DNA of 64,000 nucleotides from Permianibacter aggregans (GCF_009756665.1 NZ_CP037953.1:3782001-3846000); one strand, 5' to 3'; counted from the first letter of the stretch, positions 44,559 to 54,306 are shown. Notes: generated by a model not told the origin, from the sequence alone. A program made the numbers and translations.

Positions 44559-47135
44559 ATGACCGATTTAGCCAAAGAGATTGTTGCGATCAGCATCGAA
44601 GATGAGCTGCGCACGTCATATCTTGACTATGCCATGAGCGTCATTGTCGGCCGTGCGTTGCCGGACGTTCGTGACGGTTTGAAGCCTGTGCACCGCCGCG
44701 TGCTGTACGCGATGAATGTGCTCGGTAATGACTACAACAAAGCCTATAAAAAATCCGCTCGTGTCGTCGGTGACGTCATTGGTAAATACCACCCGCATGG
44801 CGACTCCGCCGTGTACGACACCATCGTCCGTATGGCCCAGCCGTTCTCGATGCGTTATGTGCTGGTTGACGGTCAAGGCAACTTCGGTTCGGTCGATGGC
44901 GATGCGGCCGCGGCGATGCGTTACACCGAAGTGCGCATGGCCAAGCTTTCCCACGAAATGCTGGCCGATTTGGACAAGGAAACGGTCGATTTCGTCGACA
45001 ACTACGACGGTAGCGAATCAGAGCCTTCCGTATTGCCGACACGCGTTCCGAACCTGCTGGTCAATGGCTCGTCCGGTATCGCGGTCGGCATGGCGACCAA
45101 CATTCCGCCGCATAACTTGACTGAAGTGGTCAACGGCGTGCTGGCGTTGATGAACGACCCGGATATTTCCGTCGACGATTTGATGGAACACATTCCGGCG
45201 CCGGATTTCCCGACCGCCGGCATTATCTGCGGCCGCTCCGGCATTGTGCAGGGCTACCGCACTGGTCGCGGTCGCTGCGTCATTCGCGCCCGTCATCATT
45301 ACGAAGAAGAAGGGCAGAAGACCGCGATTATCGTTACCGAGCTGCCGTATCAGGTAAACAAAGCGCGCTTGATTGAGAAAATCGCCGAGCTCGTCAAAGA
45401 GAAAAAACTCGAAGGCATCAGCGGTCTGCGTGATGAATCCGACAAGGACGGCATGCGCGTTGTTATCGAGCTGAAACGCGGCGAAATGCCGGACGTCGTG
45501 CTCAATAACCTGTTCTCGCAAACTCAGATGCAGACTTCGTTCGGCATCAACATGGTCGCGCTGGTCGATGGCCAGCCGCGCACACTGAACCTGAAACAGG
45601 TGCTGGAAGAATTCATCAAGCACCGCCGCGAAGTGGTCACTCGTCGTACTGTTTATGAGCTGCGTAAAGCGCGTGAAAAAGCCCATGTGTTGGAAGGCTT
45701 GGCGGTGGCGATTGCCAACATCGACGAAGTCATCGAGCTGATCAAAGCTTCGCCGACGCCGGCCGAAGCGAAAGAACGTTTGATTGCCAAAGAATGGAAG
45801 CCTGGCGCCGTTATGGCGATGTTGGAGCGCGCCGGTGCGCAAGCTTCCCGTCCGGAAGATCTGGATGCGGCGTTTGGTCTGATTGACGGTGTCTATCATC
45901 TGTCGGCCGCGCAAGCACAAGCTATTCTGGAATTGCGCCTGCACAAACTGACCGGCCTTGAACACGACAAACTGCTCGACGAATACAAAGATCTGCTGAA
46001 TGCCATCGAGGGCTTCCTGTTGATCCTGGCCAGCAACGAGCGTTTGATGGAAGTCATCCGCGAAGAGTTGGAAGCGATTGTCAAAGAATATGGCGACAAG
46101 CGCCGCACTGAAATTTCCGCCATTGCCGAAGACATCGATATCGAAGATTTGATTGCCGATGAACCGGTGGTCGTGACGCTGTCATTCGAAGGCTATGTCA
46201 AATATCAGCCGCTCAGCACTTACGAAGCCCAGCGTCGCGGCGGTCGCGGAAAATCCGCTACCGATTTAAAAGACGAAGATTACGTGCGCAAGCTGATTGT
46301 CTGTAAAACCTTGGACTATCTGCTCTGTTTCTCGAACCGTGGTCGCATGTACTGGCTGAAAGCCTATCAATTGCCGGAAGCCGGCCGCGGTGCTCGCGGT
46401 CGTCCTATCGTCAACCTGCTGCCATTGCAGGAAGGCGAGCGCATCACCAGCTTGCTGGCCGTGCGCGAGTTCGACAAAGAAAAACAAGTGTTCATGGCAA
46501 CCCAACGCGGCGTCGTCAAACGCACCTCGCTCGAAAACTTCTCACGTCCGCGCAGTGCTGGTTTGATCGCTGTCGATTTGCGTGACGACGACGTGCTGGT
46601 CGGTGTGGATATCACCTCCGGTAATGACGATGTCATGCTGTTCTCCGACAGCGGCCGCGTAGTGCGCTTCAAAGAAACCGAAGTACGCGAAATGGGCCGA
46701 TTGGCGCGCGGCGTACGCGGTATGCGCATAGCCGACGACGAGAACATCATTTCCTTGATCGTCGCCCACGAAGGCACTGACATCCTGACCATCACCGAAA
46801 ACGGTTACGGCAAGCGCACAGCGTTGGAGCATTATCCGGTCAAAGGCCGAGGAATTCGTGGTGTTATCTCGATTAAAGTCAGCGAACGGAATGGCAAAGT
46901 CGTCAGCGCCATATCAGTTGAGCCAACTGACCACTTTATGATGATTTCCGACCGCGGCACACTGGTCCGCACCCGCGTCTCCGAAGTCCGAGTCATGGGG
47001 CGTAACACCCAAGGTGTGCGTCTGATGCGTATGCTGGAGAATGAACAGATCGTCGGCCTCGAGGGCATTGCGCCGGAGCAGGGTGATGAGGAAGATTTGG
47101 TCAAGCTTAATGTAGTTGATGATGGCGAGGAATAA
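44559..47135 (+). CDS. gyrA: DNA gyrase subunit A
   Basis: GyrA carries out the DNA breakage-reunion step of supercoiling. The product is 858 residues. Active-site Tyr122 is in AMRYTEVRM. The quinolone-determining region reads [19 protein letters not shown], with Ser83 and Asp87 (E. coli numbering), the susceptible type. The GyrA box is QRRGGRG, which identifies it as gyrase rather than topoisomerase IV. The C-terminal beta-pinwheel and an acidic tail follow. Confidence 0.98.
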   Translation: MTDLAKEIVAISIEDELRTSYLDYAMSVIVGRALPDVRDGLKPVHRRVLYAMNVLGNDYNKAYKKSARVVGDVIGKYHPHGDSAVYDTIVRMAQPFSMRYVLVDGQGNFGSVDGDAAAAMRYTEVRMAKLSHEMLADLDKETVDFVDNYDGSESEPSVLPTRVPNLLVNGSSGIAVGMATNIPPHNLTEVVNGVLALMNDPDISVDDLMEHIPAPDFPTAGIICGRSGIVQGYRTGRGRCVIRARHHYEEEGQKTAIIVTELPYQVNKARLIEKIAELVKEKKLEGISGLRDESDKDGMRVVIELKRGEMPDVVLNNLFSQTQMQTSFGINMVALVDGQPRTLNLKQVLEEFIKHRREVVTRRTVYELRKAREKAHVLEGLAVAIANIDEVIELIKASPTPAEAKERLIAKEWKPGAVMAMLERAGAQASRPEDLDAAFGLIDGVYHLSAAQAQAILELRLHKLTGLEHDKLLDEYKDLLNAIEGFLLILASNERLMEVIREELEAIVKEYGDKRRTEISAIAEDIDIEDLIADEPVVVTLSFEGYVKYQPLSTYEAQRRGGRGKSATDLKDEDYVRKLIVCKTLDYLLCFSNRGRMYWLKAYQLPEAGRGARGRPIVNLLPLQEGERITSLLAVREFDKEKQVFMATQRGVVKRTSLENFSRPRSAGLIAVDLRDDDVLVGVDITSGNDDVMLFSDSGRVVRFKETEVREMGRLARGVRGMRIADDENIISLIVAHEGTDILTITENGYGKRTALEHYPVKGRGIRGVISIKVSERNGKVVSAISVEPTDHFMMISDRGTLVRTRVSEVRVMGRNTQGVRLMRMLENEQIVGLEGIAPEQGDEEDLVKLNVVDDGEE

Positions 47136-47196
47136 TTTCGCCGGATTTTTATACTGAAATCATTGATTTGTGCTACCGATAGGGAATTGGGGATTC

Positions 47197-47547
47197 ATGA
47201 AAATATTTGTCATTGGGACCTGTTTAGGTCTGTTGTTTTGCGTGTCAGTCGCACAGGCTGCAGGCCAGTATATTGTAAGCAATGCGCGGCTGACTAAAGT
47301 TGGCAATACATCAGGAAATGGACCCAGCTTTTGGGTTGTAGCCGTAGATGGTGTTGGCCAATGCATTACGCAAAGCATGCAGACGAACATTTACTTTCCA
47401 GAGCAATACGCAGGAAATAAAGAGATTTTTAACCGGGCCTATTCAACGGCGCTAGCTGCGATTGCTAGTGGGCGCCGTGTCAATATTTACAACTATACGG
47501 ACGGCGCTTGCGACAAAGCCGTGGCTATTGAATTAATTGCGGAGTAA
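47197..47547 (+). CDS. Small secreted protein, DUF5992-like
   Basis: The product is 116 residues from ATG 47197, with a signal peptide (MKIFVIGTCLGLLFCVSVAQ, cut at AAG). The mature part has GQYIVSNARLTKVGNTSGNG, FWVVAVDGVGQCITQ, and a second Cys in YTDGACDKAVAIEL, suggesting one disulphide. The pattern resembles the DUF5992 family. It is clearly more AT-rich than gyrA and serC and sits between these conserved genes, suggesting insertion. A terminator follows at once. Confidence 0.75.
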   Translation: MKIFVIGTCLGLLFCVSVAQAAGQYIVSNARLTKVGNTSGNGPSFWVVAVDGVGQCITQSMQTNIYFPEQYAGNKEIFNRAYSTALAAIASGRRVNIYNYTDGACDKAVAIELIAE

Positions 47548-47573
47548 TTTCCAGTTGTAAGTATTTTGATATA

Positions 47574-47597
47574 GGGTGAGCGTGGCTCACCCTTTTT
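47574..47597 (+). terminator. Rho-independent terminator after the small secreted protein gene
   Basis: Arms GGGTGAGC and GCTCACCC flank GTG and are followed by TTTTT. Confidence 0.92.
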
Positions 47598-47659
47598 CGT
47601 TTTGCATTTTGATTTATTCCGCCACCTTGAATTGGCTCGAATGTTTTTCGAAGCTAGTT

Positions 47660-47960
47660 GCATTGAAAAGGAAAAAACGGGGCCCCAGTTAGCGCCAGCC
47701 GGCAGCAAGTGTTCGTAGGCCGGGTACGCCAGCAGGGACAGCTGGCGTAGCACTGTCAATGCATGGATGCCGCGTCAGTGCGGCCCGAGCCGGAGAATGC
47801 TTGTTGCCGGAACGGCCTGGCCGAAGCAAACAGACTTCTCTGGCGCTTCGGGGCGCGCTTCTCTTTGGATACTTTCTCTTGCGCGAACAAGAGAAAGTAT
47901 CTCGCCCGCCGGGGCGAGACCCGGCATGGTTGGAGTTGAAAGACTCTCGAGGTTATTGCA
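47660..47960. repeat. Intergenic repeat-like block upstream of serC
   Basis: This ~460-bp gap holds no credible gene. It is GC-rich, with short open frames on both strands that translate to low-complexity, arginine-rich sequence of the kind produced by dispersed intergenic repeats. It contains the long hairpin at 47868-47901 and a second GC palindrome (CGCCCGCCGGGGCG, about 47903-47916). Confidence 0.5.
47868..47901. repeat. 14-bp perfect inverted repeat
   Basis: GATACTTTCTCTTG (47868-47881) and CAAGAGAAAGTATC (47888-47901) flank loop CGCGAA. As RNA this is a very stable hairpin. It is not followed by a T-run, so it is not a standard terminator. It lies 108 bp before serC. Confidence 0.85.
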
Positions 47961-48008
47961 GTACGTGAAGTCGTTTTAACAAAAGAACGAAAGGCACATT
48001 GAACCATC

Positions 48009-49088
48009 ATGCGTAAATACAATTTCTGTGCAGGCCCGGCCGCAATGCCGGAAGAAGTATTAAAGCGGGCGCAACACGAACTGCTCGACTGGCAGGGCCG
48101 TGGTTGCTCGGTGATGGAAATCTCGCATCGCTCCGATGCCTATGTTGCGCTGGCGCAATCGGCTGAGCGCAAGCTGCGCCAATTGATGAATATTTCTGAC
48201 GATTACGCGGTGCTGTTTTGCCATGGTTCGGCGACGCATCAGTTCTCGATGATTCCGCTGAACCTGCTGCCAGAAACCGGTAAAGCCGATTATCTGAATA
48301 CCGGCATCTGGTCCGATAAAGCGGTCAAGGAAGCCAAGCGTTTTGGTGCCGTCAATGAAATCAAAGCCTTAGTCAATCAGAACGGGCAATTCACGGTGAC
48401 TGAGCCGGCGTCGTGGAATTTGACCGACAACGCCGCCTATTTCCATTACTGCCCGAACGAAACCATCGGTGGTGTCGAGTTCAGCGATATTCCGGTACGC
48501 GGGCGCACGTTGGTCGCCGATATGTCGAGCTGTATTCTGTCGAAGCCGATTGACGTCAATCAGTTCGGCTTGATTTACGCCGGTGCGCAAAAAAATATCG
48601 GCCCGGCCGGCATGACCATTACCATTATCCGCAAAGACTTGATGGGCAAGGCCCGGCCGCAAACGCCAGTATTGTTTGATTACCAAGTGCTGGCCGACAA
48701 CGCCAGCATGTACAACACGCCGCCGACTTGGGCTTGGTACTTGGCCGATCTGGTATTCGATTGGTTGCTTGAACAGGGCGGAGTACCGGCAATGGCAGTT
48801 CATAACGCCGAAAAAGCCCGCAAGCTTTACGCCTGTATCGATGGTAATCCGTTCTATCGTAATCCGATTGATCCGAAATTTCGCTCGAGGATGAACGTGC
48901 CGTTCGTACTGGCCGATGAATCGTTGAACACGAAATTCCTCGCAGAATCCGAACAAGCCGGACTGTTGGCCTTGGCTGGTCACCGTTCGGTTGGCGGCAT
49001 GCGTGCAAGCATTTACAACGCGATGCCAATGGCCGGTGTTGATGCGCTGATTGCCTTCATGACCGATTTTGCCCAGCGCCACGGGTGA
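48009..49088 (+). CDS. serC: Phosphoserine aminotransferase
   Basis: This PLP enzyme converts 3-phosphohydroxypyruvate to phosphoserine and also acts in pyridoxine synthesis. The product is 359 residues. N-terminal NFCAGPAAMPEEVL is conserved, the PLP-binding Lys is in YAGAQKNIGPAG, and the C-terminal GHRSVGGMRASIYNAMP is typical. Its gyrA-side position is standard, but no pheA follows. Confidence 0.98.
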   Translation: MRKYNFCAGPAAMPEEVLKRAQHELLDWQGRGCSVMEISHRSDAYVALAQSAERKLRQLMNISDDYAVLFCHGSATHQFSMIPLNLLPETGKADYLNTGIWSDKAVKEAKRFGAVNEIKALVNQNGQFTVTEPASWNLTDNAAYFHYCPNETIGGVEFSDIPVRGRTLVADMSSCILSKPIDVNQFGLIYAGAQKNIGPAGMTITIIRKDLMGKARPQTPVLFDYQVLADNASMYNTPPTWAWYLADLVFDWLLEQGGVPAMAVHNAEKARKLYACIDGNPFYRNPIDPKFRSRMNVPFVLADESLNTKFLAESEQAGLLALAGHRSVGGMRASIYNAMPMAGVDALIAFMTDFAQRHG

Positions 49089-49089
49089 G

Positions 49090-49152
49090 GTAGGTGCGAA
49101 TTCATTCGCACAGCGATACCGGGCGATCGTGTCCGGAAGAATCCGGACCTAC
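49090..49152. repeat. REP pair 1 in the serC-hisC gap (inverted, BIME-like)
   Basis: Plus-strand element 49090-49111 is GTAG followed by a 7-bp stem GTGCGAA/TTCGCAC with loop TTCA. Minus-strand element 49131-49152 is GTAG then GTCCGGA/TCCGGAC with loop TTCT. They face each other across 19 bp. Confidence 0.88.
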
Positions 49153-49239
49153 AAAAGCGGTGAAGGCGTTCACGGAGCTGCCGGGACCGAAGTTCACTGG
49201 TTCTAGATTTGGTTACCATGGACCGCCGAGGTTCATGGT

Positions 49240-49302
49240 GTAGCTGCGAATTCATTCTCACTGCGATGCCGGACAATCGTGTCCGGATAAACCCGTACCT
49301 AC
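49240..49302. repeat. REP pair 2 in the serC-hisC gap (degenerate copy of pair 1)
   Basis: Plus-strand 49240-49261 (GTAG, CTGCGAA, TTCA, TTCTCAC) and minus-strand 49281-49302 (GTAG, GTACGGG, TTTA, TCCGGAC) are decayed versions of pair 1, with the same 19-bp spacing and a similar spacer. The following ~80 bp is also similar, so a unit of about 150 bp is duplicated in tandem (49090-49239 and 49240-49385). Confidence 0.8.
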
Positions 49303-49379
49303 AAATCGGTGGTGGCGAGGCGTTCGCGGCGCCACCGTGCCCGAATTGGGCGCTGGTTCCAGATTTCCCGGAAAATGCT

Positions 49380-49409
49380 CTGACATAGCCGGCGATCTGT
49401 TCTTATACT
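49380..49409 (+). promoter_or_regulatory. Predicted sigma-70 promoter of hisC
   Basis: CTGACA (49380-49385) and TATACT (49404-49409) are 18 bp apart, 23 bp before the hisC start; TTATAC with 17 bp spacing is an equivalent reading. Confidence 0.6.
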
Positions 49410-49432
49410 TCAGATACGGACGATTTGAGGGA

Positions 49433-50542
49433 ATGTCTGTGTCAGCCAACTTTTCCAAGCGCGCCGTCAGCGGTGTGCGCAACCTGCATCCATATCAGCC
49501 GGGCAAACCAATCAGTGAATTGGAACGCGAGCTGGGCCTGAGTCATATCGTCAAACTGGCCAGCAATGAGAATCCGCTCGGCATTTCGGCAAGAGCCAAA
49601 GCCGCGATTGAAAAAGCGCTGAAAGAGGTGACATTTTACCCGGACGCCAATGGTTTTTATTTGAAGCAGGCGTTGGCCAATCTGCTCCACGTTGCCATGG
49701 AGCAGATCACGCTTGGCAATGGCTCCAATGATGTGCTCGACATGTTGGTGCGCACTTTTGTTGAGCCTGGCGATCAGGTGGTGTGTGCCGAGCATTGCTT
49801 TATCGCGTTTCCGATTAGCGCGCAGGCGCAGGGAGCTGATATCACCACCGTTCCGGCCAAGGATTTCGGCCATGATTTGCCGGCGATGCAGGCCGCTGTC
49901 AATGAACACACCAAGCTCGTTTATCTGGTAAATCCAAACAATCCAACCGGTACCTGGCTGCGCGAACGCGAGCTGAAAACGTTTCTGCAAAGCCTTCCGT
50001 CGGAAGTCATCGTCGTTTACGACGAAGCGTATTTCGAATACGCCTGCGGGACGCCGGAATATCCGAATGCGATCAAACTGCTTAGCGAATTTCCGAATCT
50101 GGTTGTGCTGCGCACGTTTTCAAAAGCCTACGGACTCGCTGCATTGCGACTCGGTTTTGCTGTGTCGAATGCGGATATCGCCGATTTGTTGAACCGGGTC
50201 AGGCAACCGTTTAATTGCAACAGTCTGGCGCTGGCTGCCGGTGTTGCCGTGCTCGAAGACAAGGAATACCTCGACAATGCTGTCGAAGTAAATCGCGCCG
50301 GCTTGATGCAGTTAGCTGATGGTTTGCAGAAGCTGGGGTTGTCGCCGATTCCGTCGCTAGGCAATTTCCTCTGTGTCGATTTGCAGCGTCCGGCCCGGCC
50401 GATTTATGAAGCGTTGTTGAAGGAAGGGGTTATCGTCCGGCCAATCGGCAACTATGGTCTTCCGAACCACGTCCGTATCAGCGTTGGCTTGTCTGAACAC
50501 AACACCCGTTGTCTGGAGGCTCTGGCCAAAGTGCTGGCTTGA
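49433..50542 (+). CDS. hisC: Histidinol-phosphate aminotransferase
   Basis: The product is 369 residues from ATG 49433, with GAGGGA upstream; a longer frame to 49337 crosses the promoter and repeat area. Landmarks are KLASNENPLG, LGNGSNDVLDML, YLVNPNNPTGTW, YDEAYFEYA and the PLP-binding FSKAYGLAALRLGF. In the gyrA-serC-rpsA region the hisC paralogue often serves aromatic amino-acid transamination as well, so the substrate is not certain. Confidence 0.93.
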   Translation: MSVSANFSKRAVSGVRNLHPYQPGKPISELERELGLSHIVKLASNENPLGISARAKAAIEKALKEVTFYPDANGFYLKQALANLLHVAMEQITLGNGSNDVLDMLVRTFVEPGDQVVCAEHCFIAFPISAQAQGADITTVPAKDFGHDLPAMQAAVNEHTKLVYLVNPNNPTGTWLRERELKTFLQSLPSEVIVVYDEAYFEYACGTPEYPNAIKLLSEFPNLVVLRTFSKAYGLAALRLGFAVSNADIADLLNRVRQPFNCNSLALAAGVAVLEDKEYLDNAVEVNRAGLMQLADGLQKLGLSPIPSLGNFLCVDLQRPARPIYEALLKEGVIVRPIGNYGLPNHVRISVGLSEHNTRCLEALAKVLA

Positions 50543-50670
50543 CGCCATTTTCGCCAGTCTGGTCATCGTGGTAATCGCTGCCTGAGTCGCGTAGAATGCG
50601 CGCGCATTTCTACGGGCACCGGCAATTCCCGGTCGGTGCATTAGCCAGTAGCCAACTCGAGGATCAGGCG

Positions 50671-51360
50671 ATGACCAAAGCAGTTCCCGTCATAGCCATC
50701 GACGGACCCGGCGGGTCCGGCAAAGGCACCATAGGACTGATGGTCGCCAAAGCGTTGAAATTCCATTTTCTCGATAGTGGCGCGCTCTATCGGTTGGTGG
50801 CCCTGGCCGCCAAGCATCACGGCATTTCAACCGACAATGAAGAAGCGCTGACGGTGTTGGCCGGGCACATGGACATCGCGTTCGGTGCCGGCAAGCATGG
50901 CGAGCCGCGGGTCTACCTGGAAGGGGAGGATGTCAGCAACGACATTCGCACCGACGAAGTCAGTCAGATGGCCTCGCAAGTGGCTGCCAGCGGCTCGGTG
51001 CGTGAAGCCTTGTTGGCGCGGCAACGCGATTTTCGCCGCGAGCCTGGCTTGGTCGCCGACGGCCGCGATATGGGTACGATCGTCTTCCCTGAAGCCGAAG
51101 TGAAGATTTTCCTGACCGCCAGCGCCGAAAAACGGGCCGAGCGGCGCTTCAAACAGTTGCAGGGCATGGGCGAGAGCGCTAGTATTGGCGACCTTTTGAC
51201 CAGCATCCGTTCGCGTGACGAACGCGATCGCAATCGCTCGGTGGCGCCGTTGCGCCCGGCTGATGATGCGATTGAAGTCGACAGTTCCGAATTGAACATC
51301 GAACAAGTGCTGGAAAGTGTGCTGCAAGTCGTGCGCGACAAGCTGCCCCACTTGAAGTAG
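50671..51360 (+). CDS. cmk: Cytidylate kinase
   Basis: The product is 229 residues from ATG 50671, with GAGG upstream; the longer frame to 50596 begins in leader sequence. The P-loop is [33 protein letters not shown] and RRFKQLQ are characteristic. Cmk phosphorylates CMP and dCMP. It precedes rpsA as in most Gammaproteobacteria, but aroA is missing from its usual place just upstream. Confidence 0.97.
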   Translation: MTKAVPVIAIDGPGGSGKGTIGLMVAKALKFHFLDSGALYRLVALAAKHHGISTDNEEALTVLAGHMDIAFGAGKHGEPRVYLEGEDVSNDIRTDEVSQMASQVAASGSVREALLARQRDFRREPGLVADGRDMGTIVFPEAEVKIFLTASAEKRAERRFKQLQGMGESASIGDLLTSIRSRDERDRNRSVAPLRPADDAIEVDSSELNIEQVLESVLQVVRDKLPHLK

Positions 51361-51394
51361 TAAACGAACCAACAGGGTTCGTGGGAACAACAAT

Positions 51395-51440
51395 AAAGGC
51401 TGCGCCGGTTGAAAAGACCGCCGCGGCTTTTGCGCTTTTT
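51395..51440 (+). terminator. Terminator or attenuator between cmk and rpsA
   Basis: AAAGGCTGCGCCGGT (51395-51409) pairs with ACCGCCGCGGCTTTT (51417-51431) through about 14 pairs, including two G-U, around loop TGAAAAG. TGCGCTTTTT follows. It would separate cmk from rpsA transcription. Confidence 0.65.
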
Positions 51441-51499
51441 AATGAAGGCTGGATTTATCGTTTTTGAAGCGACTGGCCAATAGAATTCTGCACCGATGC

Positions 51500-51617
51500 C
51501 AACCCATCGGGCAGTGGGTGGTCTCCTTCATGGAGTGAAGAGGACCTTTGTTTAACAAGCCATGAAGTCGGGACGACTCTCGTGTTTTGTAAAAGTCGGC
51601 AATACCTTCTGTATTGC
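51500..51617 (+). promoter_or_regulatory. Structured leader of rpsA, possible S1 autoregulatory region
   Basis: Three hairpins are visible upstream of the start: CCAACCCA with TGGGTGG (about 51499-51522), GGTCTCCTTCA with TGAAGAGGACC (about 51519-51546), and the perfect 7-bp GCAATAC/GTATTGC around CTTCT (51599-51617). Only a short AGGA serves as ribosome site. In E. coli the rpsA leader folds into hairpins that S1 itself recognises. Confidence 0.5.
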
Positions 51618-51634
51618 TATTTAGGACAACCGCA

Positions 51635-53308
51635 ATGAGCGAATCATTCGCACAACTTTTTGAAGAATCCTTAGCTTCCGTCGAAATGCGTCCGGGCGCC
51701 ATCGTCCGTGGCGTGATCATGGACATCGGCTCGGAAATGGTCACCGTACACGTCGGCCTGAAATCCGAAGGTGTGATTCCTACCGAGCAGTTCAAGAATG
51801 AAGCCGGTGAAATCGATGTCAAAGTCGGCGACGTCGTCGACGTAGCGCTTGAAGCCGTCGAAGACGGTTACGGCGAGACCCGTCTGTCTCGCGAAAAAGC
51901 CAAGCGTATGGAAGCCTGGATCGACCTGGAAAAAGCGTTCAACGACAGCGCTACGGTCATGGGTATTATCACTGGCAAAGTCAAAGGTGGCTTCACGGTC
52001 GACATTCAGACCATCCGCGCCTTCTTGCCAGGTTCGCTTGTTGATGTGCGTCCGGTGCGTGACACGACCCACCTCGAAGGTCGTGACCTTGAATTCAAAG
52101 TTATCAAGCTTGACCAGAAGCGCAACAACGTTGTCGTTTCCCGTCGTGCCGTTATCGAATCCGAAAGCAGTGCCGAGCGCGATGCGCTGCTGGCCAACCT
52201 GCAGGAAGGCATGGAAACCAAGGGTATCGTCAAGAACCTTACCGATTACGGTGCGTTCGTCGATCTCGGCGGTATCGATGGTCTGTTGCACATCACCGAC
52301 ATGGCGTGGAAACGCGTCAAGCATCCGTCGGAAGTGGTCAACGTTGGCGACGAAATCCAGGTCAAAGTGCTCAAGTTCGACCGCGAGCGTAACCGCGTAT
52401 CGTTGGGTCTGAAGCAAATGGGCGAAGATCCGTGGGAAGCCATTGCTGCCCGTTACCCGGCCGGCGCCCGCCTGCGCGGCAAAGTGACCAACCTGACCGA
52501 TTACGGCTGCTTCGTGGAAATCGAAGAAGGCGTCGAAGGCCTGGTGCACGTTTCCGAAATGGATTGGACCAACAAGAACATTCACCCATCGAAAGTCGTT
52601 ACCCTGGGCGAAGAAGTCGAAGTCATGGTGCTGGAAATCGACGAAGAGCGTCGCCGCATCAGCCTCGGCATCAAGCAGTGCCAAGCCAACCCATGGCAGA
52701 CCTTCGCTGCGACCCACAACAAGGGCGACCGCGTTTCCGGCAAGATCAAGTCGATCACCGATTTCGGTATCTTCATCGGTCTGGATGGCAACATCGATGG
52801 TCTGGTTCACCTGTCTGACATCAGCTGGAACGAGACTGGCGAAGAAGCGGTCAAGAAATACAAGAAAGGCGACGAAGTTGACGCCGTTGTATTGTCCGTT
52901 GACGCCGAGCGTGAGCGCATTTCCTTGGGTATCAAGCAAGTCGAGAACGATCCGTTCGCGAACTACTTGGCTGCCCACGGTAAAGGTACTATCGTTTCCG
53001 GCACCGTTACCGCCGTTGACGCCAAAGGCGCAACGATGGACCTCGGTGAAGGCGTTGAAGGCTACATCCGCGTTTCCGAGTTCACTCGTGAACGTGCTGA
53101 TGACGCCACCAAGCTGACCAATGTTGGTGACACCATCGAAGCCAAATTTGTTGGTGTTGATCGCAAGAACCGCGTGATCTCCCTGTCCATCCGCGCCAAG
53201 GATGAGCATGAAGAAGCCCGCGCCATTGCTGAACACAGCAAAGACGACGAAGTCACCACCGCAACGTTGGGTGATCTGATCAAGCAGGCTAAAGCCGGCC
53301 GCGATTAA
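51635..53308 (+). CDS. rpsA: 30S ribosomal protein S1
   Basis: S1 binds mRNA leaders and helps initiate translation. The product is 557 residues from ATG 51635 ([13 protein letters not shown], the canonical start). Six S1 OB-fold repeats are present; repeats 3-6 show the typical GxVxxxTDYGxFV/IGLDG and GLVHxSDxSW patterns ([65 protein letters not shown]). Strongly biased codon use fits very high expression. Confidence 0.98.
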   Translation: MSESFAQLFEESLASVEMRPGAIVRGVIMDIGSEMVTVHVGLKSEGVIPTEQFKNEAGEIDVKVGDVVDVALEAVEDGYGETRLSREKAKRMEAWIDLEKAFNDSATVMGIITGKVKGGFTVDIQTIRAFLPGSLVDVRPVRDTTHLEGRDLEFKVIKLDQKRNNVVVSRRAVIESESSAERDALLANLQEGMETKGIVKNLTDYGAFVDLGGIDGLLHITDMAWKRVKHPSEVVNVGDEIQVKVLKFDRERNRVSLGLKQMGEDPWEAIAARYPAGARLRGKVTNLTDYGCFVEIEEGVEGLVHVSEMDWTNKNIHPSKVVTLGEEVEVMVLEIDEERRRISLGIKQCQANPWQTFAATHNKGDRVSGKIKSITDFGIFIGLDGNIDGLVHLSDISWNETGEEAVKKYKKGDEVDAVVLSVDAERERISLGIKQVENDPFANYLAAHGKGTIVSGTVTAVDAKGATMDLGEGVEGYIRVSEFTRERADDATKLTNVGDTIEAKFVGVDRKNRVISLSIRAKDEHEEARAIAEHSKDDEVTTATLGDLIKQAKAGRD

Positions 53309-53326
53309 GCTCTCGCTTCGTTTCAA

Positions 53327-53360
53327 CACAAAACCGGCCCCGCGCCGGTTTTGTGCTTTT
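53327..53360 (+). terminator. Rho-independent terminator of rpsA
   Basis: A 12-bp perfect stem, CACAAAACCGGC with GCCGGTTTTGTG, around CCCGC, followed by CTTTTAG. Confidence 0.9.
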
Positions 53361-53370
53361 AGGTTTTTGA

Positions 53371-53408
53371 TCCCCCTCCTGTGCAAGGAGGGGCTAGGGG
53401 TGGTTGGC
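53371..53408. repeat. C-rich/G-rich intergenic hairpin repeat
   Basis: CCCCTCCT (53373-53380) and AGGAGGGG (53386-53393) flank GTGCA, then CTAGGGGTGG. It resembles a dispersed intergenic repeat type common in proteobacterial genomes. The rest of this ~330-bp gap (to 53642) is AT-rich and holds no gene. Confidence 0.55.
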
Positions 53409-53642
53409 TTTCCGAAGTTGCTGAACCGGAATAAAAAGCCAGTAAAATCATTTAGTTAAATTAAATCCTTAAAGTCCCATACTAAAAAAATCCCGAGAAA
53501 ACCAAACCAAATCAACCGTCTATCGGCCAAAACCCAGTACTTGCTACAAAAATGTGACCTAAGTTGTTGATACCGGGTGCATTTTTCTGAAAGCTGATAC
53601 ATAATCCCTGCAACACCTCTGCGAAAGGGACAGGGTAGCCGG

Positions 53643-53969
53643 ATGACAAAATCCGAACTAATCGAGCGGCTTGCCAGTCAACAAACCCAATTGAGTGCCA
53701 AGGATGTCGAACTGGTCGTCAAGACTTTGTTGGAGCATATGGCGCAATCGCTGGCCTTGGGTGAACGCATAGAAATTCGTGGTTTCGGCAGTTTTTCCCT
53801 GCATTATCGCGAACCTCGCGTCGGTCGCAATCCGAAAACCGGCGAGTCGGTTATGCTCGACGGCAAATACGTGCCACACTTCAAACCGGGCAAAGAACTC
53901 CGCACCCGGGTCAACGACAGTGATGTGGCGATCAGCGCCTTTACCAATGACGATGATGACGAGGACTAA
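53643..53969 (+). CDS. ihfB: Integration host factor subunit beta
   Basis: The product is 108 residues of the HU/IHF fold. [14 protein letters not shown] and [35 protein letters not shown] with [10 protein letters not shown] is the DNA-bending arm signature, containing the intercalating proline region. The C-terminus has an acidic tail NDDDDED longer than in E. coli. It follows rpsA as usual, after a 334-bp gap. Confidence 0.97.
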   Translation: MTKSELIERLASQQTQLSAKDVELVVKTLLEHMAQSLALGERIEIRGFGSFSLHYREPRVGRNPKTGESVMLDGKYVPHFKPGKELRTRVNDSDVAISAFTNDDDDED

Positions 53970-53972
53970 GCT

Positions 53973-54293
53973 TTGAAACAGGCGCTGCTTTTGATTTTCG
54001 TGATAATCCTGCTGGTCGCCGGCTGGATGTTCTCGGCAGCCAATGGCGATGACGTCACCGTGCGCTATCTGGTCGGCGAACAAACTGGCCGCCTGTCTTA
54101 CTGGTTACTCGGCTGTTTTCTGATCGGTTTTCTGGTTGGTGTGGTCTACTGCGGTTGGGGCCTGGTCAAGGCTCGCTGGAGTAACCGTCGCCTGCGCGAC
54201 AAACTGGCCCAGCAGGAAAAGGAAATTCAACGCCTGACCGGCCAGCTGAGCACTCATACAACCACATTACCCGCTGCCGAACAGGACAGCTGA
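53973..54293 (+). CDS. lapA: LapA family membrane protein (DUF1049)
   Basis: LapA works with LapB at the inner membrane in controlling lipopolysaccharide synthesis (LpxC turnover). The product is 106 residues. Two transmembrane helices (about 3-20 and 41-63, LSYWLLGCFLIGFLVGVVY) are followed by a cytoplasmic coiled coil (RLRDKLAQQEKEIQRLTGQL). The start appears to be TTG 53973, since no ATG occurs before residue 19; GAGG lies just upstream. Confidence 0.92.
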   Translation: MKQALLLIFVIILLVAGWMFSAANGDDVTVRYLVGEQTGRLSYWLLGCFLIGFLVGVVYCGWGLVKARWSNRRLRDKLAQQEKEIQRLTGQLSTHTTTLPAAEQDS

Positions 54294-54306
54294 ACACAGG
54301 ATTCTG

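Noticed and set aside
44800-44830. Quinolone-resistance substitutions in gyrA
   Set aside because: Positions 83 and 87 are Ser and Asp, the wild-type residues.
47759-47979. Overlapping 69- and 70-residue frames upstream of serC
   Set aside because: They translate repeat-like, arginine-rich sequence through a long hairpin and lack a ribosome site.
51671-53386. 571-residue open frame on the minus strand opposite rpsA
   Set aside because: It mirrors the strongly biased codon use of rpsA, has no ribosome site or recognisable domain, and rpsA is certain.
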